21,955 nucleotides of DNA, taken from the NCBI GenBank assembly GCA_002387725.1, contig DGKK01000027.1, positions 1 through 21,955 of the forward strand, read 5' to 3'. Positions within the stretch are counted from its first letter, which is position 1, and every line of letters starts with the position of its first letter. This DNA is from Nitrospirae bacterium UBA4572 (GTDB lineage Bacteria; Nitrospirota; Leptospirillia; Leptospirillales; Leptospirillaceae). The notes beneath the pieces were generated by a model, which was not told where the DNA came from, ran no database searches, and saw nothing but the letters and a program-made list of their open reading frames with translations. This document shows, one piece after another, positions 1-7,684 of the stretch. The translations under genes were made by a program, and so were the position numbers.

Positions 1-371
1 GCCTCCCTGACTCTTTTGTCGATAATTCGAGGACAATGTCAGGAGCTCTTTGGCTCGACCTGAAAGAGAGGGTCCCCCCTCACAATCAGACGATCGTGGC
101 CCAAGGAGCAGGAGAGGTGCGCCAAGGGGAGACGAGGGGGAGGATCGAGATATCTTATCTTCAATGTTTTATTTTTACGAAAAGAGACCGGCACACTCCT
201 TGTGAAGCGTCTTGGTGAGACAAAGAGGGTTGCCGATCCCCCCCTCAAACATGAGGAGGACGAATGACCTGAGTCGGGATCGAAGGAGGAAATCTTAAAA
301 AAATCCCCTCGAAAAACCGACACAGGGGTGCAGCCTTCTTCCTATCTCGGAATTAGGGGATTCCATTTTGT
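1..371. other. Leading region without a recognised gene
   Basis: No convincing gene, tRNA or known structured RNA was recognised on either strand. One + frame stays open from base 3 to 218 and a 94-codon frame lies on the - strand at 39-323, but neither translation resembles a known family. A small hairpin (CCTCA/TGAGG, loop AACA) is at 243-256. A Shine-Dalgarno-like AAGGAGG near 284-290 has no start codon at a useful distance. The stretch may hold the end of an upstream transcript or regulatory DNA. Confidence 0.4.
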
Positions 372-401
372 TTGAGATCTTCGGGGGAAATGTTCTAAAA
401 T
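372..401 (+). promoter_or_regulatory. Candidate sigma-70 promoter for the glycine-cleavage block
   Basis: TTGAGA (372-377) and TAAAAT (396-401) are separated by 18 bases, close to the housekeeping consensus TTGACA/TATAAT. Transcription would start near 408 and leave a leader of about 87 bases before the ATG at 495. It is the best promoter-like match upstream of the first gene. Assigning gcvT and the later genes to the same transcript is an inference from the short gaps. Confidence 0.5.
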
Positions 402-422
402 GTCCCTTTATATCGATGAGGT

Positions 423-440
423 GAACATGTTCCATGGAAC
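423..440. promoter_or_regulatory. Overlapping palindromes in the leader (possible operator)
   Basis: Two perfect palindromes share four bases: GAACATGTTC (423-432) and GTTCCATGGAAC (429-440). The pattern is three alternating GAAC/GTTC half-sites just downstream of the predicted transcription start. Such an arrangement fits a dimeric repressor site, or an RNA switch in which the shared half pairs one way or the other. The binding factor is unknown. Confidence 0.35.
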
Positions 441-454
441 CTTGATTCCCCCTG

Positions 455-474
455 CCGGGGAACGAGTTCCCCGG
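455..474 (+). promoter_or_regulatory. Stable hairpin directly before the ribosome binding site
   Basis: CCGGGGAA (455-462) pairs perfectly with TTCCCCGG (467-474) around the loop CGAG. The ribosome site AGGAAGGAAG begins at 481. There is no T-run after the stem, so it is not a typical terminator. Its GGAAC and GTTCC arms could also pair with the GTTCC (429-433) and GGAAC (436-440) elements upstream, giving alternative leader folds. Confidence 0.4.
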
Positions 475-494
475 ACCCGTAGGAAGGAAGATTC

Positions 495-1202
495 ATGCTT
501 GAATGGATCAGGCGAGAAGCCGTCGAACGCCCGAAGGTAATTGGGGTGCTCATACTTTTGACAGGAGGGATTTTTGTTCTGTCTATGGGGTGGTGGGGGT
601 TCTCCCAGAGCGGATCTTCGGGGGGGGATGTCGTGGCAAAGGTCGATGGCGTGCCGATCAAGGCCAAGGACTATTCCCGGGATTATCTGATCATGAAGGA
701 CAACTACAAGCGCCTTCTTAGAGGAGACCTCGGCGCCAAGATCCTGAAGGACTTGAACTTTCCTGGGCTTGTTCTCAGGAATATGATTTATCGTCAGCTT
801 TGGATCGACGAGGGAAAGTCTCTTGGAATAGCCGTTTCTGATAAGACTGTCGTCGATGAGATCGCTAAGATTCCTTTTTTTCAGGTGGGAAATCCTCCTG
901 TTTTTTCAAAGGATGCCTATGTGACATTCCTAAAGGAGACCCATCAAAGTGCACAGAGCTTCGAACGCTCTGTCCGACTCGATGTGCTTGTCCAGCGCGC
1001 CCAACTTTTTGTCAGGGCCTCCCAGACAATCGGTGCACTTCCTTCCGCCCCGTCGTCAGGACAGCAAGCATCCGATTTGGCTTCCGAACGCTCCCGGATT
1101 CAGAACGAGACGGTTGAAGCCCTTCAGAACCAGCTTGAATCAAAGGCGCATATCGATATCGACCAGAAGGTCTTCAAGGCGCTTTCCCGCCAACTTCTCT
1201 GA
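495..1202 (+). CDS. Membrane-anchored PpiD/SurA-N-like protein lacking a PPIase domain
   Basis: This 235-residue protein has a short basic N-terminus, one membrane segment at about residues 15-36, and a periplasmic region beginning VVAKVDGVPI. That opening and the following helical part (with VSDKTVVDEI and IPFFQV) resemble the SurA_N/PpiD chaperone domain. Full PpiD is over 600 residues and carries a parvulin domain; none is present here. The C-terminal stretch with ESKAHIDID looks like the strand that ends parvulin-type chaperones, so the protein resembles PpiD with the catalytic part missing. The inferred role is as an inner-membrane periplasmic folding factor without isomerase activity. 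The start ATG follows AGGAAGGAAG (481-490). gcvT starts 35 bases downstream. The family assignment is by motif likeness only. Confidence 0.6.
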   Translation: MLEWIRREAVERPKVIGVLILLTGGIFVLSMGWWGFSQSGSSGGDVVAKVDGVPIKAKDYSRDYLIMKDNYKRLLRGDLGAKILKDLNFPGLVLRNMIYRQLWIDEGKSLGIAVSDKTVVDEIAKIPFFQVGNPPVFSKDAYVTFLKETHQSAQSFERSVRLDVLVQRAQLFVRASQTIGALPSAPSSGQQASDLASERSRIQNETVEALQNQLESKAHIDIDQKVFKALSRQLL

Positions 1203-1237
1203 CCAAACCTCACCCACCAGGACGGAAGGATTCTCCC

Positions 1238-2344
1238 TTGACGCTTCCCCTTGCTCCTGAGCACCTGCGCCACGGTGCTCGCATGACAGATTTTCATGGG
1301 TATGAGCTTCCTCTTACTTTCACCTCCATTCTCGAAGAATCTCGAGCTGTTCGAGAGCTTGCCGGTCTTTTCGATATTTCTCATATGGGTCATTTTGTTG
1401 TAAGAGGGCCCGGGGCTCGCCATGCCATCAATGGGCTCATGACCTCTGATCTCGAAGCAGTTCCTTTTGGTAAGAGCCTTTATGGCATTCTTCCCGACAG
1501 CAATGGGGGCGCAGTAGATGACCTGATCGCTTGCGCCTTTGATCCCGAAACGGTTCACATCATTGTCAATGCAGGGACCCGTGAAGGGGATTATGCCTAT
1601 ATCCGTGAGCGGCTTTCGCCGGCCATCCACTTGGAGGACCAGTCTCCGGGACAGGTGGGGCTGGCCCTTCAGGGGCCCAAATCACCTGAAATTGTCTCCC
1701 TTTTGGGCCAGGGATTTGAATCAATGCTTCGACGGGAGGTTCGACAGGTCCCGGCAGAAGGAGGCCTCCTGTGGGTGAGTCGGACTGGTTACACAGGCGA
1801 AGACGGGTGGGAATTTTTTGGCCCCGCCGCATGTGTCCTGGATTTCTACCGAGTCTTCTCCACGAAGGGGATGGCCCATGGTCTAGCCATGGCGGGCTTA
1901 GGGGCCAGGGATCTCCTTCGGCTAGAGATGGGATACTCCCTTTATGGACAGGAGCTCACCCGAGAACGGACACCCTTTGACGCAGGTCTCGATTTTGCCG
2001 TCAATCTGCGCAAGGGGGACTTCCTCGGACGGGAGTCGATGATGGCCGCAAGAAATGACAAAAGTCGGGAACGCCTGTCCGGATTTGTTCTTTTAGACAG
2101 AGGGATTCCACGCAGTCATTGTTCTGTGCTTGACCCGGAGACCGGACAACGGGTGGGGGAGGTGACCTCTGGAGGCCATTCTCCCCGGGTAGGGGGAGGC
2201 TTTGGCCTTGCCTACCTGGCTGGTCCCTTCTGGGAAAAGTTTCAGCATGGCGCTGAAGCCTTGGTGGAAATCCATGGAAAACACCACCGGGCAAAAATGC
2301 ATCCTCGCCCTTTCATAACGACTTCGCCACAATCCAAGACGTAG
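1238..2344 (+). CDS. gcvT: Glycine cleavage system T protein (aminomethyltransferase)
   Basis: GcvT takes the aminomethyl group from lipoyl-GcvH and transfers its one-carbon unit to tetrahydrofolate, releasing ammonia. The 368 residues match the usual family length. Diagnostic stretches are FDISHMGHFVVRG near residue 46, DDLIACAF near residue 95 (the family's catalytic aspartate region), SRTGYTGEDGWEFF and GARDLLRLEMGYSLYGQEL. The start is TTG at 1238, preceded by GGAAGGA (1224-1230). An ATG at 1283 would remove conserved N-terminal sequence. gcvH follows after a 53-base gap, and order and spacing imply co-transcription with gcvH, gcvPA and gcvPB. Third codon positions are less GC-rich than in the flagellar genes of this window. 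Confidence 0.95.
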   Translation: MTLPLAPEHLRHGARMTDFHGYELPLTFTSILEESRAVRELAGLFDISHMGHFVVRGPGARHAINGLMTSDLEAVPFGKSLYGILPDSNGGAVDDLIACAFDPETVHIIVNAGTREGDYAYIRERLSPAIHLEDQSPGQVGLALQGPKSPEIVSLLGQGFESMLRREVRQVPAEGGLLWVSRTGYTGEDGWEFFGPAACVLDFYRVFSTKGMAHGLAMAGLGARDLLRLEMGYSLYGQELTRERTPFDAGLDFAVNLRKGDFLGRESMMAARNDKSRERLSGFVLLDRGIPRSHCSVLDPETGQRVGEVTSGGHSPRVGGGFGLAYLAGPFWEKFQHGAEALVEIHGKHHRAKMHPRPFITTSPQSKT

Positions 2345-2397
2345 GGTGTTTGAGCGAAATCGAAAAAAATTGAACCTGATCCGGAAGGAGCAAAACC

Positions 2398-2790
2398 GTG
2401 AGTTCCGAGCGACGTTATACAGCGACACACGAGTGGATTTCCCCCGTGGGACCAGAAGGCCGCATGAGAGTGGGAATAACAGATTTTGCACAAAAAGAGA
2501 TTACTGACGTCGTTTTCGTGGAACTCCCGAAGATTGGCAAAAAGGTGGAAACAGGCGGAGAGGTGGCGATCATCGAATCGGTCAAAGCCGCCTTTTCAAT
2601 CTATGCGCCTTTAGGGGGAGAGGTTGTGTCAGTCAACGAGAAAATTGAGAATAACCCCGGTCTTGTAAATGACGATCCCTATGGTGAGGGCTGGCTTTTT
2701 GAGCTGAAGGTCTCTGATCCCGCCCAGCTTTCCACTCTCCCTGACGAGGCTGCCTACCAGAAGCTGATCGTCTCCGGAGGTGGACACTAG
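2398..2790 (+). CDS. gcvH: Glycine cleavage system H protein (lipoyl carrier)
   Basis: GcvH shuttles the aminomethyl intermediate between the P, T and L proteins on a swinging lipoyl arm. The 130-residue protein has the typical beginning (YTATHEWI), the ITDFAQKEITDVVFVELP strand region and the lipoylation motif ESVKAA, with the modified lysine at residue 63. The end (PGLVNDDPYGEGWLFELK) is also typical. The start is GTG, set by AAGGAG at 2385-2390 with a 7-base spacer. gcvPA starts 3 bases after its stop. The LipM-like gene at 5699 in the same run is the probable supplier of its lipoyl precursor. Confidence 0.96.
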   Translation: MSSERRYTATHEWISPVGPEGRMRVGITDFAQKEITDVVFVELPKIGKKVETGGEVAIIESVKAAFSIYAPLGGEVVSVNEKIENNPGLVNDDPYGEGWLFELKVSDPAQLSTLPDEAAYQKLIVSGGGH

Positions 2791-2793
2791 GCC

Positions 2794-4164
2794 ATGGCCA
2801 GCTTTATCCCTCATACCCCTGAAGAGACGGGAGAAATGCTTACCCGTATTGGGCTGAAGTCAATCGAAGATCTTCTTCTCCAGTTTCCTGCCACAAATCC
2901 CCGTCCAGGAGCTCCAGATCTTTCTCTTTTGGGAGAGGGAATGGACGAGCGTGCCCTCCTCCGGTGGTTTGCCGGTCTCGCGGAAAAAAATAAGGATGCC
3001 TCACGTGCTGTGGTCTTTCGAGGAGCAGGATCTTACGATCACTTCATTCCCTCGGCCACAGGGGCTCTAGTTTCCCGGGGAGAATTCCTGACATCTTACA
3101 CTCCGTATCAGCCTGAGGCCTCACAGGGGCTTCTCCAGGCCATCTTTGAATTTCAGACGGCCATTTCTAGACTCTATGGCATGGATCTCTCCAATGCTTC
3201 TCTCTATGACGGGGCGACTGCATTGGCAGAGGCCGTTCTTGTCGCCATCCGAGAAACCGGCCGCAGCCGCATTCTCCTCTCCGAAGGCCTCGACCCCATG
3301 ATTCGAGAGGTAGTGCACACCTATCTCGAGGGGCTGTCCATCAAGATTGATCTTCTTCCTTTGGGGCAGGGAGGGCAATCGACACCAGAGTCTCTTAAGG
3401 AGCGAGTGGATGAGAGCCTTGCCTGTTTTGTGGGAGCCATTCCTACCTTTTTCGGCACAATCGATGACTTTAACGGAGTGGCGGACCTTCTCCATGGTGT
3501 AGGGGCCCTTTTTCTTCTGCATGCCAATCCGCATGCTCTTGCACTTCTCCGCACTCCGGGAGAATGGGGAGCAGACATCGCGACAGGGGAAGGTCAATCC
3601 TTGGGTCTGCCACTTTCTTCGGGAGGGCCCTATCTGGGGCTTATGACCGCCCGGAAGAAGTATGTCCGCAGAATTCCTGGTCGTCTGGCTGGCCTGACAA
3701 AGGATTCCGAGGGACGTCCCTGTTTTGTCTTGACCCTTCAGGCTCGGGAACAGCATATTCGCAGGGAAAAGGCAAACTCTAATATTTGCAGCAATGAAAC
3801 CCTGCTGGGAATTGCGGCTCTCGTCAACATGGCCCTTCTGGGTCCTGGAGGTCTTGCAAGAGCTGCAGCCGGATCCTGGAAAAATGCGCACGAGCTGGAG
3901 AAACGCCTGACGGCTCTCCCTGGCGTTCGCAACCTTTTCCCGGATGCTCCGTTCTTTCATGAGTTTGTTCTTGAAATGACGCCTTCGGCTAAGAGGATGA
4001 GTCAATTTCTCCTCGAAAGAGGCATTTTGGGGGGGCTCCCTCTTGAGCCTATCCTTGGATCCTCCTGGTCGGGGCGCTCCCTTTGGTGTGCCACCGAGGT
4101 CCGAACAGAAGAAGAAATCAGTCAGGCAGTCGATCTCGTTCGGGAGTTTTTGAGACAACACTGA
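2794..4164 (+). CDS. gcvPA: Glycine dehydrogenase (decarboxylating) subunit 1
   Basis: This is the N-terminal half of the P protein in bacteria that split it in two. With GcvPB it forms the PLP-dependent decarboxylase that loads the aminomethyl group onto GcvH. At 456 residues it is normal in length. Typical features are the start MASFIPHTPEETGEML, FRGAGSYDHFIP, FLTSYTPYQPEASQG near residue 100, YDGATALAEA and the late QHIRREKANSNICSN stretch. The start ATG follows the gcvH stop after 3 bases, with GGAGGTGG (2775-2782) upstream. gcvPB begins 26 bases after the stop. No frameshift or missing segment is apparent. Confidence 0.95.
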   Translation: MASFIPHTPEETGEMLTRIGLKSIEDLLLQFPATNPRPGAPDLSLLGEGMDERALLRWFAGLAEKNKDASRAVVFRGAGSYDHFIPSATGALVSRGEFLTSYTPYQPEASQGLLQAIFEFQTAISRLYGMDLSNASLYDGATALAEAVLVAIRETGRSRILLSEGLDPMIREVVHTYLEGLSIKIDLLPLGQGGQSTPESLKERVDESLACFVGAIPTFFGTIDDFNGVADLLHGVGALFLLHANPHALALLRTPGEWGADIATGEGQSLGLPLSSGGPYLGLMTARKKYVRRIPGRLAGLTKDSEGRPCFVLTLQAREQHIRREKANSNICSNETLLGIAALVNMALLGPGGLARAAAGSWKNAHELEKRLTALPGVRNLFPDAPFFHEFVLEMTPSAKRMSQFLLERGILGGLPLEPILGSSWSGRSLWCATEVRTEEEISQAVDLVREFLRQH

Positions 4165-4190
4165 TCCAAAACATTCTAGAGAAGGATTCG

Positions 4191-5690
4191 ATGACGCAGG
4201 TGGAAGATATTCGTGATGGTGAGGAACGGGTTATAGAGCGCCCTCCGATGGAGCCAACCCTTTGGGAAAAGTCTCGCCGGGGAACAAAGGGTGTTTGCAG
4301 TCCCGGGACTGATCCGCAGGCTGTAGCGATAAAAATTCCCGCTCAGCTTCTTCGGAGCGAGCCTCCTTCCCTCCCGGAGCTTTCTGAGCTCGAAGTGGTG
4401 AGGCATTTTACTCGTCTCTCCCATCTTTCCCGCGGAGTGGATACCCATTTTTATCCCTTGGGTTCCTGTACGATGAAATACAACCCGAAGGTCATGGATC
4501 GGATTCCTGAAATCCCGGGGTTCAGAGACCTTCATCCCCGCATGGATTCCGAGGGAATGCAAGGGCTTTTGGAAGCCCTTTCGATCTGTGAAGAGAGCTT
4601 GGCCTCATTAATGGGAATGGATGCCGTAACCCTTGCTCCTGCCGCAGGAGCCCATGGTGAGCTTGCAGGCATTCTGATTGCTCGTCGATATTTCGAATCA
4701 AAGAAAGATCGGACCCGTACGGAGATCCTCATTCCGGACTCTGCGCATGGAACCAATCCCGCAAGTGCTGCAATGGGGGGGGTTTCTGTTCGGGTTGTGG
4801 CATCGGGGCCCGATGGAGGCGTTGATCTCGACTCGCTCAGGGACGCCCTCTCAGAACGGACAGCCATGGTTATGATGACCGTTCCCAACACCCTTGGGCT
4901 TTTCGAGAAAAATTTGAAAGAAATGATCGCCCTTGTTCGTTCGGCAGGGGCCCTCCTTTATATGGACGGTGCAAATTTCAATGCCTTTATGGGAGTCCTT
5001 CGGCCGGGAGATTTGGGCTTTGATATTGTTCATATCAATACCCACAAGACCCTTGCGACCCCTCACGGAGGGGGAGGTCCGGGATCGGGTCCTGTCGGGG
5101 TGACCCGGGAGCTGGCTCCGTTCCTTCCTTCACCACGGGTTATCAAGGAGGAGGGACGATATCGCCTGGCAAATCCGGAAGGGTCGATCGGCCCGCTCCG
5201 CTCCTTTATCGGTTCGACGCTAGTCCTCCTTCGGGCCTTGGGGTACATGAAAATGTTAGGCAAAAGTGGGCTTCGGGATGTCTCGTTGTATGCCCTTCTC
5301 AATGCCAACTATCTGCGCGTTCTGCTTGACGGGGTGCTTCCCCGGAAAGGCGAGGGCCTCTGTGCGCATGAGTTCGTACTGTCGGCGAAGGAGTTCTCGA
5401 ACCACGGACTTCATGCCTCAGACGTTGCCAAGGAGATCCTTGATGCAGGGTATTATGCTCCGACTGTCTCTTTTCCCTTGATTGTTCCCGAGGCGCTGAT
5501 GGTCGAGCCCACGGAAACCGAATCCAAAGAGACTCTGGACCGTTTTGCCCGGGATTTTCGGACGATTTGCGAGAAGGCCCGCCGATCCCCCGAGGCCTTA
5601 AAGGGAGCGCCCAGACGGACGCCGGTTTCCCGTCCCGACGAAGTCGGGGCGGCGCGGGATCCTATTTTGACCGACCCCCGTTCCCTTTAG
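4191..5690 (+). CDS. gcvPB: Glycine dehydrogenase (decarboxylating) subunit 2
   Basis: This 499-residue protein is the PLP-binding half of the split P protein. The cofactor lysine is K286 in INTHKTLATPHGGGGPG, followed by the usual glycine-rich stretch. HFYPLGSCTMKYNPK and DSAHGTNPASAAM are also diagnostic. The reading frame is open upstream to 4083, but ATG 4191 is preferred because GAAGGA (4181-4186) precedes it, it lies just after the gcvPA stop, and the extra upstream residues look random. The C-terminal tail after about residue 475 is rich in Arg, Pro and Asp and probably disordered. The LipM-like gene starts 8 bases after the stop. Confidence 0.95.
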   Translation: MTQVEDIRDGEERVIERPPMEPTLWEKSRRGTKGVCSPGTDPQAVAIKIPAQLLRSEPPSLPELSELEVVRHFTRLSHLSRGVDTHFYPLGSCTMKYNPKVMDRIPEIPGFRDLHPRMDSEGMQGLLEALSICEESLASLMGMDAVTLAPAAGAHGELAGILIARRYFESKKDRTRTEILIPDSAHGTNPASAAMGGVSVRVVASGPDGGVDLDSLRDALSERTAMVMMTVPNTLGLFEKNLKEMIALVRSAGALLYMDGANFNAFMGVLRPGDLGFDIVHINTHKTLATPHGGGGPGSGPVGVTRELAPFLPSPRVIKEEGRYRLANPEGSIGPLRSFIGSTLVLLRALGYMKMLGKSGLRDVSLYALLNANYLRVLLDGVLPRKGEGLCAHEFVLSAKEFSNHGLHASDVAKEILDAGYYAPTVSFPLIVPEALMVEPTETESKETLDRFARDFRTICEKARRSPEALKGAPRRTPVSRPDEVGAARDPILTDPRSL

Positions 5691-5698
5691 AGTGTGGG

Positions 5699-6370
5699 AT
5701 GTCTGCCGGTGTGGTAAACGGTGGATTCGATCGAAGGGTGGTCTTTCTTTCGGACCGGGAAGGATCGGCACGCGATCAAATGGCTCGTGATCGGGAGATT
5801 CTTTCGCGCCCCTCACTTTGGCGCCGTTCCCTTTTGCGTCTCTATCGCATTCGCTCGGGAGTGACGGTTGGTCGTTCTTGGGCAGGAACCCTTCCGCCGG
5901 AATGGCCTTGCTCCAACGAGGAGATTGTGGTTCGCCCTACCGGGGGAGGGGCCGTACTCCACGGAAAAGATCTCTGTCTTTCCCTTTTCGTCCCGTGGGG
6001 GCAAAGATTTCCTCGGGGACAGGATTGGCCCCACTTTTACGAGCGCCTCCATGGATGGTTGTCGATGGGGCTCGCCTCCTGGGGAATTCCATCAACGGAA
6101 GCAACCTCTTGCCTTTATCCTTTATCGTCCTCTGCCAATACCCCTCCCGGGGGGGCCTGTTTTTCTGAACCTGTTCGAGGAGACCGAATGTCAGATGGAC
6201 AAAAAATTCTGGGGGGAGCCTTGGCCCTAGCCCGGGAAGGACTCCTCTATCAGGGCTCGATTTCCCTTCCGATCCCCAATCCACGCTTGTCAGAGCTCTT
6301 CGAAGGGTGGTATGGTCTTGTGGGGGAGGAGGCTCTCGCAGATCTTCTTTTGAGGGGGAGGGAAGGCTAA
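5699..6370 (+). CDS. LipM-like octanoyltransferase / lipoate-protein ligase family
   Basis: The protein (223 residues) belongs to the biotin/lipoate ligase fold. VRPTGGGAVLHGKDLCLSLF (about residues 78-97) is the family acyl-binding motif. C154 sits in ACFSEP, matching the active-site cysteine context of LipM-type octanoyl-ACP:GcvH transferases, and K169 in DGQKILGG is the conserved lysine. YQGSISL corresponds to the family's QHGSI element. The N-terminal motif, usually NMALDEAL, is degenerate here (QMARDREI). The position at the end of a gcv operon supports a role in octanoylating GcvH, with LipA encoded elsewhere inserting sulphur. The frame extends upstream into gcvPB, but the family N-terminus fits ATG 5699. 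No good ribosome site is visible, so translational coupling to gcvPB is likely. A lipoate-scavenging ligase is the alternative. Confidence 0.8.
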   Translation: MSAGVVNGGFDRRVVFLSDREGSARDQMARDREILSRPSLWRRSLLRLYRIRSGVTVGRSWAGTLPPEWPCSNEEIVVRPTGGGAVLHGKDLCLSLFVPWGQRFPRGQDWPHFYERLHGWLSMGLASWGIPSTEATSCLYPLSSSANTPPGGACFSEPVRGDRMSDGQKILGGALALAREGLLYQGSISLPIPNPRLSELFEGWYGLVGEEALADLLLRGREG

Positions 6371-6372
6371 GG

Positions 6373-6747
6373 ATGTCTCTTGCTTCGCATCTCAAGCGCA
6401 TTGATCTTACGGGTGACTTCGACGTTCCGGACGCCCCCCTTGGCATGGATGTTCGGGATCCCGCCGGGCGCCTGGTGGTCAAGGCAGGGGAATCCCTGAC
6501 TCGTTCCCTGCTTGAGCGCCTTCGGAAAATGGGGATTCTTGAGGTCTATGTCCAGTCAGCAGAAGCATCTTCCCCCGATTATTGGGTGAAATGGGGAGAG
6601 GAGTGGCTGGCCGAGGCCCGTTCACGTCTTGTCCACCTCACGCCAGAAAATGGGGTCATTTCCGAGGAGCTTGATCGCTTCGTCCGTGTTCTTTCGGAGG
6701 CGGTCGATTCTTACATCGGAGACAAAATCCATCCCAAGGCCGAGTGA
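6373..6747 (+). CDS. Small protein resembling the N-terminal region of HD-GYP proteins
   Basis: This is a 124-residue soluble protein of unknown function. Its central part, GRLVVKAGESLTRSLLERL followed by GILEVYV, matches the pattern often found ahead of HD-GYP phosphodiesterase domains (a variable residue pair, Gly-x-Leu, Lys-x-Gly, then Gly-Ile-x-x-Val-Tyr-Val). No HD or GYP motif follows. The C-terminal half is helical and acidic. ATG 6373 starts 2 bases after the upstream stop, within a GGGAGGGAAGG-rich stretch. An HDOD gene follows after 60 bases, so the two may act together in signalling. This assignment rests on pattern likeness alone. Confidence 0.6.
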   Translation: MSLASHLKRIDLTGDFDVPDAPLGMDVRDPAGRLVVKAGESLTRSLLERLRKMGILEVYVQSAEASSPDYWVKWGEEWLAEARSRLVHLTPENGVISEELDRFVRVLSEAVDSYIGDKIHPKAE

Positions 6748-6807
6748 CATTTCAAGACCTTGCGGGGGAAGGACCCTCTGTTCAGATGAACTCATTGAAG
6801 GGTGTGT

Positions 6808-7683
6808 ATGAGCTCTGATCCCTTTCCACCCATTCCAAGAACCTCCGCCTCCCGTCCCCCGACGGACAGGCTTTTTGAGCGTCTGTCTTCCATTGACCAT
6901 CTTCCCACCCTTCCTGCGATAAGCCAGAAGGCCCTTTCTTACCTTGACGATCCCGATCTTTCGATGGTGCGCCTTGCAAAGATCATCGAAGAGGACCAGT
7001 CAATGGCCTCCAGAATTCTCAAGGTTGCCAATACCCCATTTTATTCGCGGTCGGGAAAGGTTGGCTCAATCAGGGAGGCGGTTCTGCTCCTCGGGATCAA
7101 CGGGATTCGAGGACTGATCCTCTCGATGGCAGTCTTTGACCGGATCGAAAGCCGCCGGGGAACCCTGAAGCTCTGGAAACATTCCTTTGCGGTGTCGGTC
7201 CTCTCCCGGATGATCGGTGAATCCCTTCAGATGGGAACTCCGGAGGATCTCGGAACGGCAGGGCTTCTTCATGACTTTGGAAAGGTCATCTTCTATCTTG
7301 ACTTTGAAGAGTGGATGTCGGATGTTTTTGACCGGGACCAAAATGTCCCCGACTGGCGCTTCGAAGAGGATTTCTTTGGGGCGAGCCACGCCTTTGTCGG
7401 CTTCAGGCTGTCCTACTTCTGGCGCTTCCCCTCCTCAATCCGTATTCCCATTGGTTGGCATAACAATCCGGCTCGGGCGCCGTCCTATCAGCTGGAGGCC
7501 GCTATCATCTCTCTGGCCGATGGCTTGGCGACAATGGCCGGGTTCGGTCTGGAAGAGGCCCCGACTCCGGATTTTACGATGATGGATGCCCTGCGGGTGC
7601 TCGAGCTTTCAGACGGACGGCTGGAGGAGATCTTTAAGACACTTCTTGAAGGGCTCCCCAAGCTCGAACTCCCGGATTTGTAG
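6808..7683 (+). CDS. HDOD domain protein
   Basis: The 291-residue protein has an HDOD domain over about residues 25-225. It opens with LPTLPAISQKALSYL, then IIEEDQSMASRILKVANTPF and the REAVLLLGINGIRGLIL helix. This family acts in signalling and regulation, often linked to motility or c-di-GMP, usually as a non-catalytic relative of HD hydrolases. Here the motif HDFGK (residues 155-159) and a later WHNNP are retained, so a metal site cannot be excluded. GTG 6802 is also in frame, but ATG 6808 has AAGGG (6798-6802) at a suitable distance. The stop is one base from the earliest QueG start. The signal and partner are unknown. Confidence 0.82.
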   Translation: MSSDPFPPIPRTSASRPPTDRLFERLSSIDHLPTLPAISQKALSYLDDPDLSMVRLAKIIEEDQSMASRILKVANTPFYSRSGKVGSIREAVLLLGINGIRGLILSMAVFDRIESRRGTLKLWKHSFAVSVLSRMIGESLQMGTPEDLGTAGLLHDFGKVIFYLDFEEWMSDVFDRDQNVPDWRFEEDFFGASHAFVGFRLSYFWRFPSSIRIPIGWHNNPARAPSYQLEAAIISLADGLATMAGFGLEEAPTPDFTMMDALRVLELSDGRLEEIFKTLLEGLPKLELPDL

Positions 7684-7684
7684 G

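Noticed and set aside
1..494. Glycine riboswitch upstream of the gcv genes
   Set aside because: The conserved tandem-aptamer sequence blocks were not seen in the leader or in the gaps between the gcv genes.
3121..4161. - strand open frame (346 codons) opposite gcvPA
   Set aside because: Fully inside a conserved gene and without a recognisable motif.
4083..4190. N-terminal extension of GcvPB
   Set aside because: The extra 36 codons overlap gcvPA, have no family similarity, and a better ribosome site precedes ATG 4191.
5567..5698. N-terminal extension of the LipM-like protein into gcvPB
   Set aside because: The extra residues are Arg/Gly/Pro-rich out-of-frame readings of the gcvPB end, and the family N-terminus fits ATG 5699.
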